Notes under the pieces: model-generated | What the model was told of the DNA's origin: nothing | The model's input: the letters and a program-made list of their open reading frames with translations, nothing else | Databases searched by the model: none | In this document: positions 36,184 to 48,360 of the stretch, in pieces | Layout of the letters: each line of letters starts with the position of its first letter | How positions within the stretch are numbered: the stretch's first letter is position 1 | Translations under genes and position numbers: made by a program | DNA from: Hydractinia symbiolongicarpus | Lineage: Eukaryota > Cnidaria > Hydrozoa > Anthoathecata > Hydractiniidae | Assembly: GCF_029227915.1 (NCBI RefSeq) | Contig: NC_079886.1 | Span: 186,001 to 250,000, forward strand | DNA: 64,000 nucleotides | Direction: 5' to 3'

Positions 36184-37602
36184 TTGGAAAATCAGTTTAC
36201 TCCCTGGGTACTTTTTTTGTGTACTTTTGACTATACGGGCCGAGTACGGGATTTACGGGAAATCGCGGGTTTTCGTTTGCCGGCGATTAAACTTGTTTTA
36301 TTTAGCGTCACATCAAAAATGAAAACATTTTTGAAAACTTTAAGTCTCATGCGTTTTAATGGTGAAAATATAATATAAAATATCGTTCGGGAAATGAGTT
36401 TACTCCCTGAGTACTTTCTTTGTATACTTTTGACTATACGGGCCGAGTACGGGATTTACGGGAAATCGCGGGTTTTCGTTTGCCGGCGATTAAACTTCTT
36501 TTATTTAGCGTCTTCTCAAAAATGAAAACAATTTTGAAAACTACAAGTCTCATGCGTTTTAATGGTGAAAAAATAATTTAAAAAATCGTTCGGGAAATGA
36601 GTTTACTTATTGAGTACTTTCTTTGTATACTTTTGACTATACGGGCCGAGTACGGGATTTACGGGAAATCGCGGGTTTTCGTTTGCCGGCGATTAAACTT
36701 CTTTTATTTAGCGTCTCATCCAAAATGAAAACATTTTTGAAAACTACAGGTCTCATGCATTTTAGTGGTGAAAAAATAATTTAAAAAATCATTTGGAAAA
36801 TCAGTTTACTCCCTGGGTACTTTTTTGTGTACTTTTGACTATACGGGCCGAGTACGGGATTTACGGGAAATCGCGGGTTTTCGTTTGCCGGCGATTAAAC
36901 TTGTTTTTTTAGCGTCACATCAAAAATGAAAACTTTTTTGAAAACTTTAAGTCTCATGCGTTTTAATAGTGAAAATATAATATAAAATATCGTTCGGGAA
37001 ATGAGTTTACTCCCTGAGTACTTTCTTTGTATACTTTTGACTATACGGGCCGACTACGGGATTTACGGGAAATCGCGGGTTTTTGTTTGCCGGCGATTAA
37101 ACTTCCTTTATTTAGCGTCTTCTCAAAAATGAAAACATTTTTGAAAACTACAAGTCTCATGCGTTTTAGTGGTGAAAAAATAAATTAAAAAATCGTTCGG
37201 GAAATGAGTTTACTCCCTGGGTACTTTCTTTGTATACTTTTGACTATACGGGCCGAGTACGGGATTTACGGGAAATCGCAGGTTTTCGTTTGCCGGCGAT
37301 TAAACTTCTTTTATTTAGCGTCTAATCAAAAATGAAAACATTTTTGAAAACTACAAGTCTCATGCGTTTTATTGGTGAAAAAATAATTTAAAAAATCGTT
37401 CGGGAAATGAGTTTACTCCCTGGGTACTTTCTTTGTATACTTTTGACTATACGGGCCGAGTACGGGATTTACGGGAAATCGCGGGTTTTCGTTTGCCGGC
37501 GATTAAACTTCTTTTATTTAGCGTCTCATCAAAAATGAAAACATTTTTGAAAACTACCAGTCTCATGCATTTTAGTGGTGAAAAAATAATTTAAAAAATC
37601 AT
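36184..37602. repeat. 7-monomer derivative of the 8-mer HOR (1419 bp)
   Basis: The seven monomers match the 8-mer at 37603 and the region from 43867 once one missing monomer is allowed for. From the second monomer on, offsets are 1621 bp to the next unit and 7886 bp to the 43.9 kb copy. The first monomer is a hybrid, with the left half of one variant (GTGTACTTTTGACTATACGG) and the right half of the next (TTGTTTTATTTAGCGTCACA). Confidence 0.85.
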
Positions 37603-40140
37603 TTGGAAAATCAGTTTACTCCCTGGGTACTTTTTTTGTGTACTTTTGACTATACGGGCCGAGTACGGGATTTACGGGAAATCGCGGGTTTTCGTTTGCC
37701 GGCGATTAAACTTCTTTTATTCAGCGTCTCATCAAAAATGAAAACATTTTTAAAAACTACAAGTCTCATGCGTTTTAGTGGTGAAAAAATAATTTAAAAA
37801 ATCGTTCGGGAAATGAGTTTACTCCCTGGGTACTTTCTTTGTATACTTTTGATTATACGGGTCGTGTTTGGGATTTACGGGAAATCGCGGGTTTTCGTTT
37901 GCCGGCGATTAAACTTGTTTTTTTAGCGTCACATCAAAAATGAAAACATTTTTGAAAACTTTAAGTCTCATGCGTTTTAATGGTGAAAATATAATATAAA
38001 ATATCGTTCGGGAAATGAGTTTACTCCCTGAGTACTTTCTTTGTATACTTTTGACTATACGGGCTGAGTACGGGATTTACGGGAAATCGCGGGTTTTCGT
38101 TTGCCGGCGATTAAACTTCTTTTATTTAGCGTCTTCTCAAAAATGAAAACATTTTTGAAAACTACAAATCTCATGCGTTTTAGTGGTGAAAAAATAATTT
38201 AAAAAATCGTTCGGGAAATGAGTTTACTCATTGAGTACTTTCTTTGTATACTTTTGACTATACGGGCCGAGTACGGGATTTACGGGAAATCGCGGGTTTT
38301 CGTTTGCCGGCGATTAAACTTCTTTTATTTAGCGTCTCATTCAAAATGAAAACATTTTTGAAAACTACAAGTCTCATGCATTTTAGTGGTGAATAAATAA
38401 TTTAAAAAATCATTTGGAAAATCAGTTTACTCCCTGGGTACTTTTTTGTGTACTTTTGACTATACGGGCCGAGTACGGGATTTACGGGAAATCGCGGGTT
38501 TTCGTTTGCCGGCGATTAAACTTGTTTTTTTAGCGTCACATCAAAAATGAAAACATTTTTGAAAACTTTAAGTATCATGCGTTTTAATAGTGAAAATATA
38601 ATATAAAATATCGTTCGGGAAATGAGTTTACTCCCTGAGTACTTTCTTTGTATACTTTTGACTATACGGGCCGACTACGGGATTTACGGGAAATCGCGGG
38701 TTTTTGTTTGCCGGCGATTAAACTTCCTTTATTTAGCGTCTTCTCAAAAATGAAAACATTTTTGAAAACTACAAGTCTCATGCGTTTTAGTGGTGAAAAA
38801 ATAATTTAAAAAATCGTTCGGGAAATGAGTTTACTCCCTGGGTACTTTCTTTGTATACTTTTGACTATACGGGCCGAGTACGGGATTTACGGGAAATCGC
38901 AGGTTTTCGTTTGCCGGCGATTAAACTTCTTTTATTTAGCGTCTAATCAAAAATGAAAACATTTTTGAAAACTACAAGTCTCATGCGTTTTATTGGTGAA
39001 AAAATAATTTAAAAAATCGTTCGGGAAATGAGTTTACTCTCTGGGTACTTTCTTTGTATACTTTTGACTATACGGGCCGAGTACGGGATTTACGGGAAAT
39101 CGCGGGTTTTCGTTTGCCGGCGATTAAACTTCTTTTATTTAGCGTCTCATCAAAAATGAAAACATTTTTGAAAACTACAAGTCTCATGCATTTTAGTGGT
39201 GAAAAAATAATTTAAAAAATCATTTGGAAAATCAGTTTACTCCCTGGGTACTTTTTTTGTGTACTTTTGACTATACGGGCCGAGTACGGGATTTACGGGA
39301 AATCGCGGGTTTTCGTTTGCCGGCGATTAAACTTCTTTTATTCAGCGTCTCATCAAAAATGAAAACATTTTTAAAAACTACAAGTCTCATGTGTTTTAGT
39401 GGTGAAAAAATAATTTAAAAAAACGTTCGGGAAATGAGTTTACTCCCTGGGTACTTTCTTTGTATACTTTTGATTATACGGGTCGTGTTTGGGATTTACG
39501 GGAAATCGCGGGTTTTCGTTTGCCGGCGATTAAACTTGTTTTTTTAGCGTCACATCAAAAATGAAAACATTTTTGAAAACTTTAAGTCTCATGCGCTTTA
39601 ATGGTGAAAATATAATATAAAATATCGTTCGGGAAATGAGTTTACTCCCTGAGTACTTTCTTTGTATACTTTTGACTATACGGGCTGAGTACGGGATTTA
39701 CGGGAAATCGCGGGTTTTCGTTTGCCGGCGATTAAACTTCTTTTATTTAGCGTCTTCTCAAAAATGAAAACATTTTTGAAAACTACAAGTCTCATGCGTT
39801 TTAGTGGTGAAAAAATAATTTAAAAAATCGTTCGGGAAATGAGTTTACTCATTGAGTACTTTCTTTGTATACTTTTGACTATACGGGCCGAGTACGGGAT
39901 TTACGGGAAATCGCGGGTTTTCGTTTGCCGGCGATTAAACTTCTTTTATTTAGCGTCTCATTCAAAATGAAAACATTTTTGAAAACTACAAGTCTCATGC
40001 ATTTTAGTGGTGAATAAATAATTTAAAAAATCATTTGGAAAATCAGTTTACTCCCTGGGTACTTTTTTGTGTACTTTTGACTATACGGGCCGAGTACGGG
40101 ATTTACGGGAAATCGCGGGTTTTCGTTTGCCGGCGATTAA
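37603..40140. repeat. 8-mer HOR (1621 bp) and a partial second copy
   Basis: 37603-39223 and 39224 onward share eight monomer variants in order at a 1621-bp offset. Markers are TTTTAATAGTGAAAATATAA, TCTAATCAAAAATG and TTTTATTGGTGAAAAAAT. They diverge near 40140, where the second copy takes the CTTCTTTTATTTAGCGTCTC variant. Both units match the single unit starting at 45489 (offsets 7886 and 6265 bp). Confidence 0.87.
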
Positions 40141-40435
40141 ACTTCTTTTATTTAGCGTCTCATCAAAAATGAAAACATTTTTGAAAACTACAAGTCTCAT
40201 GCGTTTTAGTGGTGAAAAAATAATTTAAAAAATCGTTCGGGAAATGAGTTTACTCATTGAGTACTTTCTTTGTATACTTTTGACTATGCGGGCCGAGTAC
40301 GGGATTTACGGGAAATCGCGGGTTTTCGTTTGCCGGCGATTAAACTTCTTTTATTTAGCGTCTCATCCAAAATGAAAACATTTTTGAAAACTACAAGTCT
40401 CATGCGTTTTAGTGGTGAAAATATAATTTAAAATA

Positions 40436-40600
40436 TCGTTCGGGAAATGAGTTTACTCCCTGGGTACTTTTTTGTGTACGGGATTTACGGGAAATCGCAG
40501 GTTTTCGTTTGCCGGCGATTAAACTTCTTTTATTTAGCGTCTCATCAAAAATGAAAACATTTTTGAAAACTACAAGTCTCATGCGTTTTAGTGGTGAAAA
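40436..40600. repeat. Shortened monomer with a 23-bp internal deletion
   Basis: Here TTTTTTGTGTACGGGATTTACGGG replaces the usual GTGTAC-TTTTGAC...GAGTAC-GGG, so one of two GTAC/TAC copies and the bases between them are missing (junction near 40476-40480). The paralogous monomer at about 46.74 kb is full length, so the loss is local and recent. Confidence 0.8.
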
Positions 40601-41120
40601 AATAATTTAAAAAATCGTTCGGGAAATGAGTTTACTCCCTGGGTACTTTCTTTGTATACCTTTGATTATACGGGTGGTGTTTGGGATTTACGGGAAATCG
40701 CGGGTTTTCGTTTGCCGGCGATTAAACTTGTTTTATTTAGCGTCACATCAAAAATGAAAACATTTTTGAAAACTTTAAGTCTCATGCGTTTTAGTGGTGA
40801 AAAAATAATTTAAAAAATCGTTCGGGAAATGAGTTTACTCCCTGGGTACTTTCTTTGTATACTTTTGACTATACGGGCCGAGTACGGGATTTACGGGAAA
40901 TCGCAGGTTTTCGTTTGCCGGCGATTAAACTTCTTTTATTTAGCGTCTCATCAAAAATGAAAACATTTTTGAAAACTACAAGTCTCATGCGTTTTATTGG
41001 TGAAAAAATAATTTAAAAAATCGTTCGGGAAATGAGTTTACTCCCTGGGTACTTTCTTTGTATACTTTTGACTATACGGGCCGAGTACGGGATTTACGGG
41101 AAATCGCGGGTTTTCGTTTG

Positions 41121-43556
41121 GCGGCGATGAAACTTCTTTTATTTAGCGTCTCATCAAAAATGAAAACATTTTTGAAAACTACAAGGCTCATGCGTTTTAG
41201 TGGTGAAAAAATAATTTAAAAAATCGTTCGGGAAATGAGTTTACTCATTGAGTACTTTATTTGTATACTTTTGACTATACGGGCCGAGTACGGGATTTAC
41301 GGGAAAACGCGGGTTTTCGTTTGCCGGCGATTAAACTTCTTTTATTTAGCGTCTCATCAAAAATGAAAACATTTTTGAAAACTACAAGTCTCATGCGTTT
41401 TAGTGGTGAAAAAATAATTTAAAAAATCGTTCGGGAATTGAGTTTACTCCCTGATTACTTTCTTTGTATACTTTTGACTATACGGGCCGACTACGGGATT
41501 TACGGGAAATCGCGGGTTTTTGTTTGCCGGCGATTAAACTTCCTTTATTTAGCGTCTTCTCAAAAATGAAAACATTTTTGAAAACTACAAGTCTCATGCG
41601 TTTTAGTGGTGAAAAAATAATTTAAAAAATCGTTCGGGAAATCAGTTTACTCCCTGCGTACTTTCTTTGTATACTTTTGACTATACGGGCCGAGTACGGG
41701 ATTTACGGGATATCGCGGGTTTTCGTTTGCCGGCGATTAAACTTCTTTTATTTAGCGTCTCATCAAAAATGAAAACATTTTTGAAAACTACAAGTCTCAT
41801 GCGTTTTAGTGGTGAAAAAATAATTTAAAAAATCGTTCGGGAAATGAGTTTACTCCCTGGGTACTTTCTTTGCATACTTTTGATTATACGGGTCGTGTTT
41901 GGGATTTACGGAAGATCGCGGGTTTTCGTTTGCCGGCGATTAAAGTTGTTTTATTTAGCGTCTCATCAAAAATGAAAACATTTTTGAAAACTTTAAGTCT
42001 CATGCGTTTTAGTGGTGAAAATATAATTTAAAATATCGTTCGGGAAATGAGTTTACTCCCTGATTACTTTCTTTGTATACTTTTGACTATACGGGCCGAC
42101 TACGGGATTTACGGGAAATCGCGGGTTTTTGTTTGCCGGCGATTAAACTTCCTTTATTTAGCGTCTTCTCAAAAATGAAAACATTTTTGAAAACTACAAG
42201 TCTCATGCGTTTTATTGGTGAAAAAATAATTTAAAAAATCGTTCGGGAAATGAGTTTACTCCCTGGGTACTTTCTTTGTATACTTTTGACTATACGGGCC
42301 GAGTACGGGATTTACGGGAAATCGCGGGTTTTCGTTTGGCGGCGATGAAACTTCTTTTATTTAGCGTCTCATCAAAAATGAAAACATTTTTGAAAACTAC
42401 AAGGCTCATGCGTTTTAGTGGTGAAAAAATAATTTAAAAAATCGTTCGGGAAATGAGTTTACTCATTGAGTACTTTATTTGTATACTTTTGACTATACGG
42501 GCCGAGTACGGGATTTACGGGAAAACGCGGGTTTTCGTTTGCCGGCGATTAAACTTCTTTTATTTAGCGTCTCATCAAAAATGAAAACATTTTTGAAAAC
42601 TACAAGTCTCATGCGTTTTAGTGGTGAAAAAATAATTTAAAAAATCGTTCGGGAATTGAGTTTACTCCCTGATTACTTTCTTTGTATACTTTTGACTATA
42701 CGGGCCGACTACGGGATTTACGGGAAATCGCGGGTTTTTGTTTGCCGGCGATTAAACTTCCTTTATTTAGCGTCTTCTCAAAAATGAAAACATTTTTGAA
42801 AACTACAAGTCTCATGCGTTTTAGTGGTGAAAAAATAATTTAAAAAATCGTTCGGGAAATCAGTTTACTCCCTGGGTACTTTCTTTGTATACTTTTGACT
42901 ATACGGGCCGAGTACGGGATTTACGGGATATCGCGGGTTTTCGTTTGCCGGCGATTAAACTTCTTTTATTTAGCGTCTCATCAAAAATGAAAACATTTTT
43001 GAAAACTACAAGTCTCATGCGTTTTAGTGGTGAAAAAATAATTTAAAAAATCGTTCGGGAAATGAGTTTACTCCCTGGGTACTTTCTTTGCATACTTTTG
43101 ATTATACGGGTCGTGTTTGGGATTTACGGGAGATCGCGGGTTTTCGTTTGCCGGCGATTAAAGTTGTTTTATTTAGCGTCTCATCAAAAATGAAAACATT
43201 TTTGAAAACTTTAAGTCTCATGCGTTTTAGTGGTGAAAATATAATTTAAAATATCGTTCGGGAAATGAGTTTACTCCCTGATTACTTTCTTTGTATACTT
43301 TTGACTATACGGGCCGACTACGGGATTTACGGGAAATCGCGGGTTTTTGTTTGCCGGCGATTAAACTTCCTTTATTTAGCGTCTTCTCAAAAATGAAAAC
43401 ATTTTTGAAAACTACAAGTCTCATGCGTTTTAGTGGTGAAAAAATAATTTAAAAAATCGTTCGGGAAATGAGTTTACTCCCTGGGTACTTTCTTTGTATA
43501 CTTTTGACTATACGGGCCGAGTACGGGATTTACGGGAAATCGCGGGTTTTCGTTTG
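41121..43556. repeat. Two 6-mer HOR units (1218 bp)
   Basis: The rare GCGGCGATGAAAC occurs at 41121 and 42339. AATTGAGTTTACTCCCTGATT, TTTGCATACTTTTGATT and GAGATCGCGG variants follow in the same order at a 1217-1218 bp offset; one G is lost near 41910 in the first copy. The second unit is the one co-linear with the transposon's left flank. Confidence 0.85.
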
Positions 43557-43679
43557 CCGGCGATTAAACTTCTTTTATTTAGCGTCTCAGCAAAAATGAA
43601 AACATTTTTGAAAACTACAAGTCTCATGCGTTTTAGTGGTGAAAAAATAATTTAAAAAATCGTTCGGGAAATGAGTTTA

Positions 43680-43686
43680 CTCCTTG
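43680..43686. other. Empty-site paralog of the transposon insertion point
   Basis: CTCCTTG, one mismatch from CTCATTG, sits where the transposon would be. Sequence to its left matches 30031-30131 at offset 13555 and sequence to its right matches 36003 onward at offset 7683. Shared private variants are CTCAGCAAAAATG on the left and GGGCCGATTACCGGATTTAC on the right. Confidence 0.88.
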
Positions 43687-46600
43687 AGTACTTTATTTGT
43701 ATACTTTTGACTAAACGGGCCGATTACCGGATTTACGGGAAATCGCAGGTTTTCGTTTCCCGACGATTAAACTTCTTTTATTCAGCGTCTCATCAAAAAT
43801 GAAAACATTTTTGAAAACTACAAGTCTCATGCATTTTAGTGGTGAAAAAATAATTTAAAAAATCATTTGGAAAATCAGTTTACTCCCTGGGTACTTTTTT
43901 TGTGTACTTTTGACTATACGGGCCGAGTACGGGATTTACGGGAAATCGCGGGTTTTCGTTTGCCGGCGATTAAACTTCTTTTATTCAGCGTCTCATCAAA
44001 AATGAAAACATTTTTAAAAACTACAAGTCTCATGCATTTTAGTGGTGAAAAAATAATTTAAAAAATCGTTCGGGAAATGAGTTTACTCCCTGGGTACTTT
44101 CTTTGTATACTTTTGATTATACGGGTCGTGTTTGGGATTTACGGGAAATCGCGGGTTTTCGTTTGCCGGCGATTAAACTTGTTTTATTTAGCGTCACATC
44201 AAAAATGAAAACATTTTTGAAAACTTTAAGTCTCATGCGTTTTAATGGTGAAAATATAATATAAAATATCGTTCGGGAAATGAGTTTACTCCCTGAGTAC
44301 TTTCTTTGTATACTTTTGACTATACGGGCCGAGTACGGGATTTACGGGAAATCGCGGGTTTTCGTTTGCCGGCGATTAAACTTCTTTTATTTAGCGTCTT
44401 CTCAAAAATGAAAACAATTTTGAAAACTACAAGTCTCATGCGTTTTAGTGGTGAAAAAATAATTTAAAAAATCGTTCGGGAAATGAGTTTACTTATTGAG
44501 TACTTTCTTTGTATACTTTTGACTATACGGGCCGAGTACGGGATTTACGGGAAATCGCGGGTTTTCGTTTGCCGGCGATTAAACTTCTTTTATTTAGCGT
44601 CTCATCCAAAATGAAAACATTTTTGAAAACTACAGGTCTCATGCATTTTAGTGGTGAAAAAATAATTTAAAAAATCATTTGGAAAATCAGTTTACTCCCT
44701 GGGTACTTTTTTGTGTACTTTTGACTATACGGGCCGAGTACGGGATTTACGGGAAATCGCGGGTTTTCGTTTGCCGGCGATTAAACTTGTTTTTTTAGCG
44801 TCACATCAAAAATGAAAACATTTTTGAAAACTTTAAGTCTCATGCGTTTTAATGGTGAAAATATAATATAAAATATCGTTCGGGAAATGAGTTTACTCCC
44901 TGAGTACTTTCTTTGTATACTTTTGACTATACGGGCCGACTACGGGATTTACGGGAAATCGCGGGTTTTTGTTTGCCGGCGATTAAACTTCCTTTATTTA
45001 GCGTCTTCTCAAAAATGAAAACATTTTTGAAAACTACAAGTCTCATGCGTTTTAGTGGTGAAAAAATAATTTAAAAAATCGTTCGGGAAATGAGTTTACT
45101 CCCTGGGTACTTTCTTTGTATACTTTTGACTATACGGGCCGAGTACGGGATTTACGGGAAATCGCAGGTTTTCGTTTGCCGGCGATTAAACTTCTTTTAT
45201 TTAGCGTCTAATCAAAAATGAAAACATTTTTGAAAACTACAAGTCTCATGCGTTTTATTGGTGAAAAAATAATTTAAAAAATCGTTCGGGAAATGAGTTT
45301 ACTCCCTGGGTACTTTCTTTGTATACTTTTGACTATACGGGCCGAGTACGGGATTTACGGGAAATCGCGGGTTTTCGTTTGCCGGCGATTAAACTTCTTT
45401 TATTTAGCGTCTCATCAAAAATGAAAACATTTTTGAAAACTACAAGTCTCATGCATTTTAGTGGTGAAAAAATAATTTAAAAAATCATTTGGAAAATCAG
45501 TTTACTCCCTGGGTACTTTTTTTGTGTACTTTTGACTATACGGGCCGAGTACGGGATTTACGGGAAATCGCGGGTTTTCGTTTGCCGGCGATTAAACTTC
45601 TTTTATTCAGCGTCTCATCAAAAATGAAAACATTTTTAAAAACTACAAGTCTCATGCGTTTTAGTGGTGAAAAAATAATTTAAAAAATCGTTCGGGAAAT
45701 GAGTTTACTCCCTGGGTACTTTCTTTGTATACTTTTGATTATACGGGTCGTGTTTGGGATTTACGGGAAATCGCGGGTTTTCGTTTGCCGGCGATTAAAC
45801 TTGTTTTTTTAGCGTCACATCAAAAATGAAAACATTTTTGAAAACTTTAAGTCTCATGCGTTTTAATGGTGAAAATATAATATAAAATATCGTTCGGGAA
45901 ATGAGTTTACTCCCTGAGTACTTTCTTTGTATACTTTTGACTATACGGGCTGAGTACGGGATTTACGGGAAATCGCGGGTTTTCGTTTGCCGGCGATTAA
46001 ACTTCTTTTATTTAGCGTCTTCTCAAAAATGAAAACATTTTTGAAAACTACAAGTCTCATGCGTTTTAGTGGTGAAAAAATAATTTAAAAAATCGTTCGG
46101 GAAATGAGTTTACTCATTGAGTACTTTCTTTGTATACTTTTGACTATACGGGCCGAGTACGGGATTTACGGGAAATCGCGGGTTTTCGTTTGCCGGCGAT
46201 TAAACTTCTTTTATTTAGCGTCTCATTCAAAATGAAAACATTTTTGAAAACTACAAGTCTCATGCATTTTAGTGGTGAATAAATAATTTAAAAAATCATT
46301 TGGAAAATCAGTTTACTCCCTGGGTACTTTTTTGTGTACTTTTGACTATACGGGCCGAGTACGGGATTTACGGGAAATCGCGGGTTTTCGTTTGCCGGCG
46401 ATTAAACTTCTTTTATTTAGCGTCTCATCAAAAATGAAAACATTTTTGAAAACTACAAGTCTCATGCGTTTTAGTGGTGAAAAAATAATTTAAAAAATCG
46501 TTCGGGAAATGAGTTTACTCATTGAGTACTTTCTTTGTATACTTTTGACTATGCGGGCCGAGTACGGGATTTACGGGAAATCGCGGGTTTTCGTTTGCCG

Positions 46601-48360
46601 GCGATTAAACTTCTTTTATTTAGCGTCTCATCCAAAATGAAAACATTTTTGAAAACTACAAGTCTCATGCGTTTTAGTGGTGAAAATATAATTTAAAATA
46701 TCGTTCGGGAAATGAGTTTACTCCCTGGGTACTTTTTTGTGTACTTTTGACTATACGGGCGGAGTACGGGATTTACGGGAAATCGCGGGTTTTCGTTTGC
46801 CGGCGATTAAACTTCTTTTATTTAGCGTCTCATCAAAAATGAAAACATTTTTGAAAACTACAAGTCTCATGCGTTTTAGTGGTGAAAAAATAATATAAAA
46901 AATCGTTCGGGAAATGAGTTTACTCCCTGGGTACTTTCTTTGTATACCTTTGATTATACGGGTGGTGTTTGGGATTTACGGGAAATCGTGGGTTTTCGTT
47001 TGCCGGCGATTAAACTTGTTTTATTTAGCGTCACATCAAAAATGAAAACATTTTTGAAAACTTTAAGTCTCATGCGTTTTAATGGTGAAAATATAATATA
47101 AAATATCGTTCGGGAAATGAGTTTACTCCCTGAGTACTTTCTTTGTATACTTTTGACTATACGGGCCGAGTACGGGATTTACGGGAAATCGCGGGTTTTC
47201 GTTTGCCGGCGATTAAACTTCTTTTATTTAGCGTCTTCTCAAAAATGAAAACATTTTTGAAAACTACAAGTCTCATGCGTTTTAGTGGTGAAAAAATAAT
47301 TTAAAAAATCGTTCGGGAAATGAGTTTACTCATTGAGTACTTTCTTTGTATACTTTTGACTATACGGGCCGAGTACGGGATTTACGGGAAATCGCGGGTT
47401 TTCGTTTGCCGGCGATTAAACTTCTTTTATTTAGCGTCTCATTCAAAATGAAAACATTTTTGAAAACTACAAGTCTCATGCATTTTAGTGGTGAATAAAT
47501 AATTTAAAAAATCATTTGGAAAATCAGTTTACTCCCTGGGTACTTTTTTGTGTACTTTTGACTATACGGGCCGAGTACGGGATTTACGGGAAATCGCGGG
47601 TTTTCGTTTGCCGGCGATTAAACTTCTTTTATTTAGCGTCTCATCAAAAATGAAAACATTTTTGAAAACTACAAGTCTCATGCGTTTTAGTGGTGAAAAA
47701 ATAATTTAAAAAATCGTTCGGGAAATGAGTTTACTCATTGAGTACTTTCTTTGTATACTTTTGACTATGCGGGCCGAGTACGGGATTTACGGGAAATCGC
47801 GGGTTTTCGTTTGCCGGCGATTAAACTTCTTTTATTTAGCGTCTCATCCAAAATGAAAACATTTTTGAAAACTACAAGTCTCATGCATTTTAGTGGTGAA
47901 TAAATAATTTAAAAAATCATTTGGAAAATCAGTTTACTCCCTGGGTACTTTTTTGTGTACTTTTGACTATACGGGCCGAGTACGGGATTTACGGGAAATC
48001 GCGGGTTTTCGTTTGCCGGCGATTAAACTTCTTTTATTTAGCGTCTCATCAAAAATGAAAACATTTTTGAAAACTACAAGTCTCATGCGTTTTAGTGGTG
48101 AAAAAATAATTTAAAAAATCGTTCGGGAAATGAGTTTACTCCCTGGGTACTTTCTTTGTATACCTTTGATTATACGGGTGGTGTTTGGGATTTACGGGAA
48201 ATCGCGGGTTTTCGTTTGCCGGCGATTAAACTTGTTTTATTTAGCGTCACATCAAAAATGAAAACATTTTTGAAAACTTTAAGTCTCATGCGTTTTAATG
48301 GTGAAAATATAATATAAAATATCGTTCGGGAAATGAGTTTACTCCCTGAGTACTTTCTTT
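43687..48360. repeat. Duplicate of the 36.0-40.5 kb region, plus a 6-mer repeat
   Basis: 43867-45488 matches 36184-37602 with one additional monomer. 45489 onward matches 37603 and 39224. The TGACTATGCGGGCC marker lies at 46546 and 47762, giving a further 6-mer (1216 bp) tandem copy. Monomers with AATATAATATAAAATATCG, AAAACAATTTTG and ACTACAGGTCTC confirm the alignment. Confidence 0.85.
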
